64,000 bases of DNA from Microbacterium sp. Nx66 (GTDB taxonomy: Bacteria; Actinomycetota; Actinomycetes; Actinomycetales; Microbacteriaceae), in contig NZ_LR880474.1 in NCBI RefSeq assembly GCF_904066215.1, forward strand, positions 2,542,001-2,606,000, in the 5' to 3' direction. The notes beneath the pieces were generated by a model that saw only the letters and a list, made by a program, of their open reading frames with translations, ran no database searches and was not told the origin of the DNA. Below, one piece after another: positions 42,214 through 51,091 of the stretch (the stretch's first letter is position 1; each line of letters opens with the position of its first letter). Both the position numbers and the translations under genes were made by a program.

Positions 42214-43026
42214 TCAGCCGCGGTTGAGTCCGTGGGTGATGCTGTCCAGCGCTCGCTTGAAGTGACTCTCAGCGGCGTTGATATCCCGGAGTGGCGTCGA
42301 GGGGTCGAAGACCCGAAGTAGCGAGTATCGGAAGGTCGATGGATCGCGCTCCCTCAGCGCGACGTTGCCGCCGTGTCCGTTGGCGGCGTAGGTGCGCCAG
42401 CGCTGCAGGATATTCTCGGCGCCGTCTGCCTTGCCGACGTAGTGACGTCCGTCGCGAGTGTCGGTGATCAGATAAATGCCGACAATCGATGAGAGCGCCG
42501 TCTGCCAGGCGGCGTACCGGCGCTCCTTCACGACTGCCTTCAGCATCTCGTACGAGACGATCAGTCGGTCAAAGCCCGGGAACCGAGGAGGCTGAGCGTC
42601 CGCGACCTCGAGCACCGGGTATGTTGCTGCCGTAGCGCCGTAGACGCGCCATACCCGTCCAGCTTTCCACCCGATCACGAGTCGGCCGAGCAAGTCGCGC
42701 AAGTGATCAGTCTCCGCGAGGTCAAACTCGCGGAGCTCGCCGTCGTTGGAGATCTCCCCACGGTTTTCGACGACGCGCCAGAGGCGCCCACGATCACCCC
42801 CTTCGGGCACGAGCACAACCCACACTCGCGGAGGGGTCACGGGGAAGATCTGCGACTTAGCTGACTGACGGCGCGTGTACGCGAGAATCTCGTCGTCCGT
42901 GGAGCCTGCATGTACGCCGGCGAGGCGGCTCGATGTCGGCTCGGCGTTGTAGGCGTGCCTGATGACCAGCACGTCCTGGATAGGCAGAGACTCCGAGTCG
43001 AGGACCGTTCCGAGCGTCAAGGACAT
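42214..43026 (-). CDS. GIY-YIG domain protein
   Basis: 270 aa from MSLTLGTVLDSESLP. The C-terminal ~90 residues are a GIY-YIG nuclease fold: SSIVGIYLITDTRDGRHYVG with KADGAENILQRWRTYAANGH. The N-terminal ~170 residues are uncharacterised. In phage and mobile DNA such nucleases act in restriction or homing. Target unknown. Confidence 0.8.
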   Translation of the reverse strand: MSLTLGTVLDSESLPIQDVLVIRHAYNAEPTSSRLAGVHAGSTDDEILAYTRRQSAKSQIFPVTPPRVWVVLVPEGGDRGRLWRVVENRGEISNDGELREFDLAETDHLRDLLGRLVIGWKAGRVWRVYGATAATYPVLEVADAQPPRFPGFDRLIVSYEMLKAVVKERRYAAWQTALSSIVGIYLITDTRDGRHYVGKADGAENILQRWRTYAANGHGGNVALRERDPSTFRYSLLRVFDPSTPLRDINAAESHFKRALDSITHGLNRG

Positions 43027-43163
43027 GCATCCGAGACTATCGACCACGTGAGATGGGTTGCGTTACGACCCAGCGTCTGGCCAGTCGGCGAGAAAGACCG
43101 CACTGTTCTGGCCCTCGCAAGATACTGGACCTCTTTTCGCGGTCCGTTGAAACCTCGACTCGG

Positions 43164-43832
43164 ATGCAGTGGACTGACGCCATGCGATCTGCGATCCCAA
43201 TGCCCGATAACCCGTGGCCTCACGACATGACGATCACCGTCGAGGATCGCCCCCATGCGCTGCTCGAGCTGCTGTGGCTTCGAGAAGCTCACTCTCTGAA
43301 CCCGGACGGCGAAGACCTGCCGCCGCATCTGGTCCGCACGCCCGTCCCGGCCGCAACCGCGGTTTATCAGGCGACACGCGCTCGATGGTCGCGGGGATGG
43401 TCGGGAGTCTGGGACGAAGTCCTGGCACATGCCGGTACCGAGCCCGACCGAGCTCTGGTCGACAACGTCTTCAGCGCCGAGGCGAGCGACCCCGACCGTG
43501 CGAGGCTTCTTCGGCAGCTGACCGGACCGAGTGTGAGTGACCAGTTCGGCGCTGAGGTGTTCGATGACGCGACGTACCAGGAGTGGGACCGACTCGGTTT
43601 CGAATCCCACGTGGCATCACGACCGACGGTGCTGGCGAACAGCCCCGAGCGTCGGAGCGTGGCGGTGTTGGCCGACGCATGGCGACGGGGCCTGACCAAG
43701 GTGGTGACCGTGCCCTGTGTTGGAACGCACGTGAGGCAGATTGGACCGCACGCACTTCTCGTAACCGAAGAGGTGCGCGGCGACAGGGCAGCATACGAGA
43801 ACGCTCTCAGATCCTTTGCCCCTGCGGTGTAG
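43164..43832 (+). CDS. Hypothetical protein
   Basis: 222 aa from MQWTDAMRSAIPMPDNPWPH. Soluble, mixed alpha/beta, with LLELLWLREAHSLNPDGEDL. It ends just before the truncated IS481 copy. No family recognised. Divergent from the GIY-YIG gene. Confidence 0.6.
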   Translation: MQWTDAMRSAIPMPDNPWPHDMTITVEDRPHALLELLWLREAHSLNPDGEDLPPHLVRTPVPAATAVYQATRARWSRGWSGVWDEVLAHAGTEPDRALVDNVFSAEASDPDRARLLRQLTGPSVSDQFGAEVFDDATYQEWDRLGFESHVASRPTVLANSPERRSVAVLADAWRRGLTKVVTVPCVGTHVRQIGPHALLVTEEVRGDRAAYENALRSFAPAV

Positions 43833-43844
43833 CCGTACAGCTAG

Positions 43845-44020
43845 GTGTACTGATCGGGGACGTTGGTCAATCGAGACATGGGCGGTTGGTTCCCGCAAGC
43901 TGTGTGCGGGCGATGCTGGTTGTAGTGGTGGAGCCACCCGGACAACGCGTTCCGGCGTTCCTGCTCGCTGCGGTAGCAGCGGGCATAGGCCCACCCGTCG
44001 GTCATCGTGCGGTGGAACCG
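43845..44020 (-). pseudogene. IS481 transposase 3' fragment with terminal repeat
   Basis: Nearly identical to 46966-47141: same terminal repeat TGTACTGATCGGGGACGTTG, again next to CTAG (43841-43844), and the same C-terminal codons (NALSGWLHHYNQHRPHTACG). It breaks off at 44020, in the middle of the transposase. Left end of a decayed transposon copy. Confidence 0.9.
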
Positions 44021-44050
44021 GCGAGCTGGCGATAGGGAGAGGCGCAGCAG

Positions 44051-44538
44051 ATGACTGAACGACACACGTATGAGGCCACCGCGCGCCGCGACGGGCGCTG
44101 GTGGCTCGTGGAAGTGCCCGAGCTCGACACCGTCGGTCAGGCACGCAGTACCGCGAGGTCGAGGAGGTCGCCCGCGAGGTTATCGGGCTCTTCCTCGACG
44201 TCGAGCCCGACGCCTTCGACGTCAACGTCTCGATCGAGATCCCCGAGAACGCCCGCGCGGCGTGGGAGGAATCCAAGAAGCGCGAAGCACTAGCTCGCAC
44301 CGAGAGCGAAGCGGCCGCTGCCCTCGCTCGTCGCGCCATCGCCACCCTCCGCGCGGACGGCCTCACCTTCCGCGACGCCGGAGCCGTACTCGGCCTCTCC
44401 CCGCAGCGCGTCCAACAGCTCGCCGCAGACATTGCTGTGCACAAGGACGGGTCCTTCACTGCCAAATTCAAGGTCAAGGAACGCCGCGGAGCCAGCGCTG
44501 TGGAGTCGCATCGCCGTACTGGCGCAGCGAGCAGATAG
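44051..44538 (+). pseudogene. HicB-type antitoxin gene with single-base deletion
   Basis: The frame opens MTERHTYEATARRDGRWWLV then EVPELDTVGQAR, a HicB-like start. The natural continuation YREVEEVAREVIGLFLDVEP is in another frame. One extra G at about 44144 (GCACGGCAGTAC instead of GCACGCAGTAC) would restore VGQARQYREVEEVAREV. The rest includes a C-terminal HTH-like stretch FRDAGAVLGLSPQRVQQLA. No HicA toxin is nearby. Confidence 0.7.
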
Positions 44539-44551
44539 AGGAGTGGCACCG

Positions 44552-44995
44552 ATGGACGACCACTACATCGACATCGGCGATGGCGATACCTTCACCCTCG
44601 CGCCGGACCCTGCGCCGATGGTTCCGCAGCATCTGTTGAAGCCTTCGTCTGGTCGGTATCTGAGCCCGATGGAGCGGGCGACGATCATGGTCGCCGACCG
44701 TCAGGGGCAATCCGTCTGGTCGATCGCGGCGATGCTCGGCCGGGCCCCATCGACGATCAGTCGTGAGCTGCGGCGCAAGCGGCGGCACTGGATGCCGCGT
44801 TACCACGCCTGGCAGCCGCAGTTATGGGCCGAGTCCCGAACGATACGGCCGCAGCCGCGGAAGCTGGAGCAGAACGAGCGGTTACTGGACGCTGTGTGGG
44901 CGATCTGTCAGCTCGACATCGATGCGCAGGCCGTCACGCCCGACACCCTCCGTCAGGCCCTGTCCGAGCGAGCGCAACGGGTGGCCGCCCTGTAA
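44552..44995 (+). pseudogene. Chimeric ORF: IS30 transposase start joined to WYL-regulator end
   Basis: 147 codons, open and with a good GAGGAG site. The first ~110 residues are the IS30 HTH part (LSPMERATIMVADRQGQSVW, GRAPSTISRELRRKRR). From ~44885 it is the last ~35 residues of a WYL regulator (AVWAICQLDIDAQAVTPDTL). Sequence similar to 49395-49507 continues past the stop. A fusion of debris; expression possible but function doubtful. Confidence 0.75.
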
Positions 44996-45028
44996 CAGTC
45001 GCAACCGGGACGTATTCGGCACGTCGCG

Positions 45029-45736
45029 TCAGGAGACGCCGCTGATCCCATTGATGGTCGTCTGATCGACTCCGCGGTCGAGAAGTGAGCGGACCAGCTC
45101 CGGCCGACGCTCAGCCGCGCCGGCCGCCTCAGCGAGTTCGAGCATCCACATGAGGGCAGTCACGGTGTCTGCGTCGGTGTCACTGGACTTCGGTCGTCTC
45201 AGAGCGGAGTCGAGTGCTCGGAACGCCGCCCGCGCGTCCTCGCGGAAGTCGCGTAGTATGCGCGCACTGTCGAGGGCCTTCGCCAGCCCGACGAGATCAG
45301 GCGAGCCGCCATACTCGAGGGCACGAGGTTCGCCCCGCTGCACGAAGATGATGTTGTTGCCATCGGGATCCACGAGCGTGAATCGGGAGGCGCCAGGGCG
45401 CAGTCTGGTGATCCGCGGGCGCCCCATGGCCGGCACACGACCGAGCACTCGCTTCAGCGCCGCGGCGAAGTGAGCGTGGTACGGAACGACATCGTCCACC
45501 GCAACGAGACACGCGAAGTCCTCGCGATCAGGATCGGCGCCCTCGGGGCGGCGGGTGAAATGCACATCAAGGTTGCGCCAGGACAGCGCGAGGTAGGGGT
45601 AGGGCTTCGCCTGACGGTGGAGCAAAAGGAACCCCAAGTCGGTGTAGAACTCGACGGTCCGCTCGGCATCGTCGCTGGGAAGCATTGGCACCGCCAGCTC
45701 ATTGACGGGCAGGGTGATGCTGTCGGCTGTGGTCAT
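45029..45736 (-). CDS. VOC-family (glyoxalase/bleomycin resistance-like) protein
   Basis: 235 aa from MTTADSITLPVNELAVPMLP. The first ~125 residues are one VOC module (AERTVEFYTDLGFLLLHRQA, FTLVDPDGNNIIFVQRGEP with the metal-site Glu). The C-terminal ~100 residues are helical and partly ankyrin-like (ALMWMLELAEAAGAAERRPE). Could bind or modify a small hydrophobic compound. Convergent with the WYL-regulator fragment. Confidence 0.78.
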   Translation of the reverse strand: MTTADSITLPVNELAVPMLPSDDAERTVEFYTDLGFLLLHRQAKPYPYLALSWRNLDVHFTRRPEGADPDREDFACLVAVDDVVPYHAHFAAALKRVLGRVPAMGRPRITRLRPGASRFTLVDPDGNNIIFVQRGEPRALEYGGSPDLVGLAKALDSARILRDFREDARAAFRALDSALRRPKSSDTDADTVTALMWMLELAEAAGAAERRPELVRSLLDRGVDQTTINGISGVS

Positions 45737-45962
45737 GGGCAATCTCCTTCGGTGGAAGCTGCGACGGCATGAGCGAGTAGTCAACAATAGTGACGGGCCC
45801 CGACACGTGCGCCTCGTGTTCCGCGCCGGCGCCCGGTCGCCCCGGCGCGGAGCGCTACAGTCCTTTCGGGCAGGGCGATACCGTGCGGCTGCCGGGCGCC
45901 TTGAATGCGGGAAAGTTCATTTTGGTGAACGAGGGGCGACCTTCGGCCTAGCCTGTTGGCCA

Positions 45963-46965
45963 GTGAGCGCCGCAGGCAAGGGCCGCTACGTCGTCGGGAT
46001 CGCCGTCGCGATCCCCGCCGGCGTCGTCGCCAGCCTACTGAGCTTCGTCCTGTTCATCGCCTCCCCCAGCTGCGCCAGCAGCGGCGTCTCGGTCGACGGG
46101 ACGAACCTGCCCGCCGTCGACGGCTTCGACGCCGAACAGCTCGGCAACGCCGCGGCGATCGCCAACGCCGGCGCCGCGCTCGGCGTCAGCCAGCAGGGGC
46201 AGACCATCGCGATCATGACCGCGATCGGCGAATCCAGCCTCCACGTCCTCGACTACGGCGACCAGGCCGGCCCGACTCCCGCGGCCTGTTCCAGCAGCGC
46301 GACAGCTGGGGCAGCCTCGCTGACCGAATGGACCCCGCGAAGTCGGCCACGTTCTTCTACGAGCGGCTCCTGCAGGTCCCCAACTGGGAGACGCTCGAGC
46401 CGACCATCGCCGCGCACCGCGTCCAGATCAACGCCGACCCGTCCACTACGAGCGCTTCTACCCGGCCGCTCAGAAGATCATGGCGGCCTTCGGAGGATCG
46501 GTCTCGTCCTGCCAGGCCAGGCCCGCCGGCGTCGTGAACGCCCAAGGATGGGCGAAGCCCGCCGAGGGCCCACTCACAGACGGCTACGGCCCCCGAGAGA
46601 CCCTCTGCGGCCCTGGAGGCTGCTCAGGAGGCTTCCACTACGGCACCGACATCGGCGCCGCCTGCGACGCCCCCATCTACGCCGCCCGCGCCGGCACCGT
46701 CGTCTACGCCGCGCCCCTCGGCACCTACGGGCACTGGATCCTCATCGACCACGGCAACGGCCTCTCCAGCGGCTACGCGCACATGTTCGCTGATGGGGTC
46801 CTCGTGAAGGCCGGCGACACCGTGAAGGCCGGCCAGAACATCGGCAAGGTCGGCACCGATGGCGCATCCACCGGCTGCCACCTCCACTTCGAGCTCCGCG
46901 TCGACGGCCAGCGGGTCGACCCCGACCCGCTCCCCTACCTCGCCAACGTCGGGATCACCTTCTAG
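45963..46965 (+). pseudogene. Peptidoglycan hydrolase (M23 peptidase) gene with two frameshifts
   Basis: Starts at a GTG: a membrane helix (IAVAIPAGVVASLLSFVLFI), then a lytic-transglycosylase-like region AIMTAIGESSLHVLDYGD. The frame shifts near 46280 into DSRGLFQQRDSWGSLADRMD and again near 46443 into YERFYPAAQKIMAAF. The final frame is an M23 domain with FHYGTDIGAACDAP and GCHLHFELRVDG. This layout is that of conjugation-associated wall hydrolases of actinobacterial plasmids and ICEs. Two shifts make it inactive unless they are sequencing errors. Confidence 0.8.
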
Positions 46966-47948
46966 ATGTACTGATCGGGGACGTTGGTCAATCGAGACAT
47001 GGGCGGTTGGTTCCCGCAAGCTGTGTGCGGGCGATGCTGGTTGTAGTGGTGGAGCCACCCGGACAACGCGTTCCGGCGTTCCTGCTCGCTGCGGTAGCAG
47101 CGGGCATAGGCCCACCCGTCGGCCATCGTGCGGTGGAACCGCTCCACCTTGCCGTTCGTTCGCGGCCGATACGGGCGTGTTCGTTTCGGGACGATCGAGA
47201 GTGTCCCGCACGTATCGCGCCATAGGCCGGACCGGTACGCGCCGCCGTTGTCTGACAGCACCCGCTCGATGGTGACTCCGCGGCTGGCGAACCACGTCAC
47301 GGCGCGCTGCAATACGTCGACGGCAGTCACCGTTGATTCATCGTCTCTGATCTCCGTGCACGCCACTCGGGAGTGGTCATCGATAACGGTGTGCACGAAG
47401 GCATACCCGAGCTTCGGACCGCCGTACCGATTGCGCGGCTTGTCCGGGGTGGCGGCGCGGTTCTTCTCGCCTTGCTGGCGGCCGACGTAGCGCCAGCCTC
47501 CACCGTCGGGAACGTTACCGATCTTCTTCACGTCTACGCGCACCAGCGATCCTGGGTGAGGGTGCCCGTACCTGCGGATCGGCTCTCCGGTCGCGCGGTC
47601 GACGTAGGAGAGCCTATTCAAGCGCGCGCTGGTCAGGATGCGGTGCACGGTTGACGGCGCAATTCCAAGCCGCGCAGCGAGCTGGATCGGACCCTCCCGC
47701 AATCTCATTCGGAGACTCAGGCACCGCTTCGTCACCTTCTGGCTCGTCTTGCCGGGTGAGTTTCTCGGCCGCGAGGATCGATCCTGCATCGTCTCGCCGG
47801 CACGGTAGCGATCGGCCCACCGCTTGACGGTAGGCCAGGCGACCTGGAAACGCGCGGCAACTTCACTGATCGGCCAGCCATCATCAACGACCAGGCGAGC
47901 AACTTTCAATCGGTGACGGGGCGTCAGCGCCGCGTTCGCGTGGGGCAC
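46962..47948 (-). CDS. IS481-family transposase
   Basis: About 328 aa from a GTG at 47948. N-terminal HTHs are HRLKVARLVVDDGWPISEVA and QLAARLGIAPSTVHRILT. The DDE core has LVRVDVKKIG, FVHTVIDDHSRVACTE, VLSDNGGAY and the Glu in GKVERFHRTMADG. Its stop codon is the TAG of the flanking CTAG target duplication. Confidence 0.92.
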   Translation of the reverse strand: MPHANAALTPRHRLKVARLVVDDGWPISEVAARFQVAWPTVKRWADRYRAGETMQDRSSRPRNSPGKTSQKVTKRCLSLRMRLREGPIQLAARLGIAPSTVHRILTSARLNRLSYVDRATGEPIRRYGHPHPGSLVRVDVKKIGNVPDGGGWRYVGRQQGEKNRAATPDKPRNRYGGPKLGYAFVHTVIDDHSRVACTEIRDDESTVTAVDVLQRAVTWFASRGVTIERVLSDNGGAYRSGLWRDTCGTLSIVPKRTRPYRPRTNGKVERFHRTMADGWAYARCYRSEQERRNALSGWLHHYNQHRPHTACGNQPPMSRLTNVPDQYI

Positions 47949-47968
47949 TTTTCTCCTTCCGTTGTTAA

Positions 47969-47998
47969 GACGGCCAGCGGCGTTCGCCACTGGCCGTC
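47969..47998 (-). terminator. Hairpin between ridA and transposase
   Basis: GACGGCCAG (47969-47977) pairs with CTGGCCGTC (47990-47998), a 9-bp perfect stem with a 12-nt loop, 24 bp after the ridA stop. Confidence 0.65.
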
Positions 47999-48021
47999 TC
48001 TTGGTGAGGGTGCTGGTGCCG

Positions 48022-48417
48022 CTACGCGACGGCTGTTCCTTCGAGTTCGATCAGCTGGCCCGGGATAGCAAGGCGGGTGACCTCAAGCATCGTGGTGGTC
48101 GGCGCGACTCCAGCAGCTCCGAGCCTCCCCGCGAGCACCCCGTAGTGCGGGAATAGTGCGTCGACGTCGGTGGTGTACACGTTGAGGCGGACCAGGTTGG
48201 ACAGAGACATCTCGGCCCCCGTGAGGACTGCTTCGAGGTTGTCGACCGCCAGAGCGAGTTGTGCGGCCATGTCGCCGTCGTGTTCGGGTCGGCCGGCCGC
48301 ACTCATCGCGGTCTGACCCGAGATGTACAGCGTGCGCGTCTCCCCAGATACGACCTCGCCCTGGTTGAAACCCATCTCCTGAGACCACGTCACCGGGTTG
48401 ACTGCTGTCCGTTCCAT
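48022..48417 (-). CDS. RidA-family protein
   Basis: 131 aa from the ATG at 48417. Family blocks are TLYISGQTAMSAAGRPEHDG, LAVDNLEAVLTGAEMSLSNL, RLNVYTTDVDALF and the end TTTMLEVTRLAIPGQLIELE. The usual arginine that binds the imine carboxylate seems replaced, so it may belong to a non-deaminase RidA subgroup. Divergent from the WYL regulator; the pair is the cargo of the transposon. Confidence 0.85.
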   Translation of the reverse strand: MERTAVNPVTWSQEMGFNQGEVVSGETRTLYISGQTAMSAAGRPEHDGDMAAQLALAVDNLEAVLTGAEMSLSNLVRLNVYTTDVDALFPHYGVLAGRLGAAGVAPTTTMLEVTRLAIPGQLIELEGTAVA

Positions 48418-48541
48418 TGCCACTCCATTCGGTTCTCCCGCCGACGTCCGTCGGCGTACGAGCGCCATGACCGACGCTCGAATACAACTCTCTCGACGAA
48501 TCACGACACCCTGTGTCGTGTATTTCGGCAAGGATGTCCGT

Positions 48542-49507
48542 ATGCGTGCAGATCGGCTTGTGTCGCTGGTGCTCCTCCTGCGCCAGAGGGGCCGCATGAC
48601 AGCGGACGAGATCTCGGCAGAGTTGGAGGTGTCCACGCGAACGGTGCTGCGCGACATGGATGCCCTCTCAACCGCAGGCGTCCCGATCTACGTCGACCGA
48701 GGCCGCCACGGCGGCTTCTCGCTGCTGGCCGGGTTCCGAACCGAATTGACCGGCCTCAACCACGACGAAGCGCTTGCATTACTTACCGCCGGCTCGGGAC
48801 GCGGTGAGAAGATTTTCGGGCTCAGCGCACCACTCGCCTCCGCTATGCGCAAAGTCGTCGACGCATTACCTGAGGCGCACCGAGAGAAGGTGGGCGATGC
48901 AGCCCGACGATTTCTCGTGGAACCCGAGATCGACCTGCTTTCACGGCGGCTGATCTCTGAGGACATGGCCGAGGGGGTGATGAACGACGTCCGCCGAGCC
49001 GTGCTCTCCGGCAGAAAACTCCGCTTCGACTACGCGCCCCCCGACAAACCACCACGCTCGCACACTGTCGATCCGATCGGCCTCGTCACCGTCCGCGGCC
49101 GCATCTATCTCCTCGCCGCGAAGTCAGGCGAGGACCGAACCTACCGAGTGTCGCGGATGCTGAGCGCCGAACAGCTTCCCCAGGCAGCGGATCGTCTCAC
49201 CCAAGTCGACCTCGACCGTATCTGGGCTGAACGGAGCGCGCAGTTCCTTTCCGAGAACCACCTACCCGTGATCGTCAGAGTCCGATCGTCACGACGAGAA
49301 GAACTGCTGAATACCGCACGCGCGCTCCGGGTCGAAGAACCAGAACCCGACGGCTGGCTTCGCCTCGACGTGGCATTCGAGGACCTACGCCACGCGGTCT
49401 GGGCGATATGGCAGCTCGACATCGATGCGCAAGTCATCTCTCCAGAAACCCTTCGCGAGGCTCTCACCGAACGAGCTCGGCAAGTGTCCGCCCTCTATCA
49501 GTCGTGA
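48542..49507 (+). CDS. WYL-domain transcriptional regulator
   Basis: 321 aa. N-terminal DeoR-type HTH (MTADEISAELEVSTRTVLRD), WYL domain in the middle (LRFDYAPPDKPPRSHTVDPI, GRIYLLAAKSG) and a WCX C-terminal extension. It is divergent from ridA (125-bp gap) and probably regulates it. The C-terminal part recurs as a fragment at 44890. Confidence 0.9.
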   Translation: MRADRLVSLVLLLRQRGRMTADEISAELEVSTRTVLRDMDALSTAGVPIYVDRGRHGGFSLLAGFRTELTGLNHDEALALLTAGSGRGEKIFGLSAPLASAMRKVVDALPEAHREKVGDAARRFLVEPEIDLLSRRLISEDMAEGVMNDVRRAVLSGRKLRFDYAPPDKPPRSHTVDPIGLVTVRGRIYLLAAKSGEDRTYRVSRMLSAEQLPQAADRLTQVDLDRIWAERSAQFLSENHLPVIVRVRSSRREELLNTARALRVEEPEPDGWLRLDVAFEDLRHAVWAIWQLDIDAQVISPETLREALTERARQVSALYQS

Positions 49508-49630
49508 CCGTCGCTCGTCCGATTCACCGCGCACCGTCCCCGTTCGATCAACGTCCCCGGTCAGTACAGCTAGGGACGTCCAGAGTGATCGAACCGTCAC
49601 CTACGGGGATCCCCTGATCGAAACGACGAC

Positions 49631-49666
49631 GAAGAGACGCCCGTTGGTGCGTACGGGCGTCTCTTC
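49631..49666. terminator. Strong bidirectional hairpin
   Basis: GAAGAGACGCCCG (49631-49643) pairs with CGGGCGTCTCTTC (49654-49666), a perfect 13-bp stem between the transposon end and the convergent gene at 49679. Confidence 0.8.
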
Positions 49667-49678
49667 GGATGTCGACGA

Positions 49679-50584
49679 TCAGCCACGCGAGCTGGTCACC
49701 TCGTACTCAGCGACCAGCGCCTTCGCCGCGGCGAGGAACTCGGGGTCGATGCGGACGTCGCGAAGGATCTCCAGCAGGTCCTTGCCGGATGCCGCCGGGC
49801 GGTGGTCGCTGGCGTTGACGCCGGCGAGGTAGTCGCTGGCGAATCGTCCCTCGAAGCCGTCGCGGCCGCTCTGTTCGGAGAGCCAGACGTGGAAGGGCGA
49901 CCACGCAGGGCGTGCCTGCACGGGGATTGTCAGCTCGTCGTCGAACGGATCGCCGTTGCTGGCTCGCTCGATCACCGCGGTGAGGCGCGCGTGGCCGGGA
50001 GGCTGGAAGTGGGCGCCGTTGCGGCGTCCGATGCGCACGGGGTGGCCGGCGCGCATGAAGTCGACTTCCTCGCGCAGCAGGTAGACCGTGACGTTGCGGC
50101 TCTCGCCGGCGTCGCCGCTCTCGCGAATGGGGAGGCCGAGTACAGCGGCAGCCCAGATCAGTGCGCCGTTGGGCAGGTAGCCGCCCACGGTGCGCCCGAG
50201 CAGCTCCTCAGCCATGTGCTTGAGGGTGTAGCTGCCGACTTCGTTCCTCTCGTGCTGGTCGGAGGCGCTGACCGGGGTGAACATCCGGAGGAACTCGACG
50301 GCGAGCAGAGTCTCACGCAGAAGGTCGGCCGAGAGCTCGTGGACCATCGGCTCGTCGTCCATGAGACCTCGGCGGCCGAAGACGGTCGAGGAGTGCCTCG
50401 AGCCGATGATCGGGTGCTCCTCGAGCACCCGAAGCAGGTCGCGCACGACGATGCGGTCGCCGAGGATGCCCTGGTGGAGCGGATCCTCGATTAGGCGCAG
50501 CGCCTCGGTGTGCTTCACGCCGGCGGCATCGCGCCAGGCCTTCGCGTCGCGGGAGATCGCCGGGTGACGGTCGGTGTTGGTCAT
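49679..50584 (-). CDS. Hypothetical protein with YozE/SAM-like end
   Basis: 301 aa from MTNTDRHPAISRDAKAWRDA. The central part is uncharacterised (ALIWAAAVLGLPIRESGD). The C-terminal ~65 residues look like a YozE SAM-like helical domain: PFHVWLSEQSGRDGFEGRFA. Segment KAWRDAAGVKHTEALRLI occurs in other actinobacterial accessory proteins as I recall. Function unknown. Confidence 0.6.
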   Translation of the reverse strand: MTNTDRHPAISRDAKAWRDAAGVKHTEALRLIEDPLHQGILGDRIVVRDLLRVLEEHPIIGSRHSSTVFGRRGLMDDEPMVHELSADLLRETLLAVEFLRMFTPVSASDQHERNEVGSYTLKHMAEELLGRTVGGYLPNGALIWAAAVLGLPIRESGDAGESRNVTVYLLREEVDFMRAGHPVRIGRRNGAHFQPPGHARLTAVIERASNGDPFDDELTIPVQARPAWSPFHVWLSEQSGRDGFEGRFASDYLAGVNASDHRPAASGKDLLEILRDVRIDPEFLAAAKALVAEYEVTSSRG

Positions 50585-50836
50585 CTCGTACTCATTTCTG
50601 GACGTCGCATCCCACGCCTGCGAGGTCCTCATGAGGAGGTGACTCGGCAGGTACTGCAGCTCTGGATCCGCCTTGGTTGTCCTCTGCGTTCGACCCGCGT
50701 GGGGGATCGGACTTGGAGCGTGGCGGTCCAGACCGCCGAAGTATCAGTGTAGCTTCGGGATCCGACGTCCGGGGTTAGCGGACCCTGACGATCAGGGACG
50801 ACGAGGAGACCGCCTGGGTGAGCGGCGCTGCTCAGG

Positions 50837-50981
50837 CGACCGCTCATGCGCTTGATTGCTGGGGGGCTTCGTCGGAGTGCCCCAGCAATCGAGCACTCGG
50901 GAGCGCATGAAAACCGCGGAATCATGCGGAAGTTCATCACGGGGTCATAAGCACTCACGGCACCGCCGGGCTTATGACCCC
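50837..50981 (+). repeat. Three-hairpin structured element, copy 2
   Basis: Hairpin 1 outer TCATGCGCT (50844-50852) with AGCGCATGA (50902-50910); inner TTGATTGCTGGGG with CCCCAGCAATCGA (50880-50892). Hairpin 2: CCGC/GCGG. Hairpin 3: GGGGTCATAAGC (50941-50952) with GCTTATGACCCC (50970-50981). It lies in the 507-bp gap 50585-51091; the rest of that gap shows no gene. Confidence 0.8.
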
Positions 50982-51091
50982 GCGCGTCCGACCTCGTCAG
51001 TAGGCCCGCGACATGGGACAGGCGCAGCACTTCGAGAAGAGCTCGAACTGGAAGGCGAAGAGTATCTTCGTGGCTACGCCATAATGACGCC

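Larger units (their letters stand above)
46966..49569. mobile_element. IS481-family transposon carrying ridA and WYL-regulator genes
   Basis: Left end at 46966, repeat TGTACTGATCGGGGACGTTG. The right end at 49569 reads, inward, TGTACTGACCGGGGACGTTG: one mismatch in 20. Both are flanked by CTAG (46962-46965 and 49570-49573). No second end was found near the transposase itself (~48000), so the 2.6-kb unit includes the RidA and WYL genes as passengers. Confidence 0.75.
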
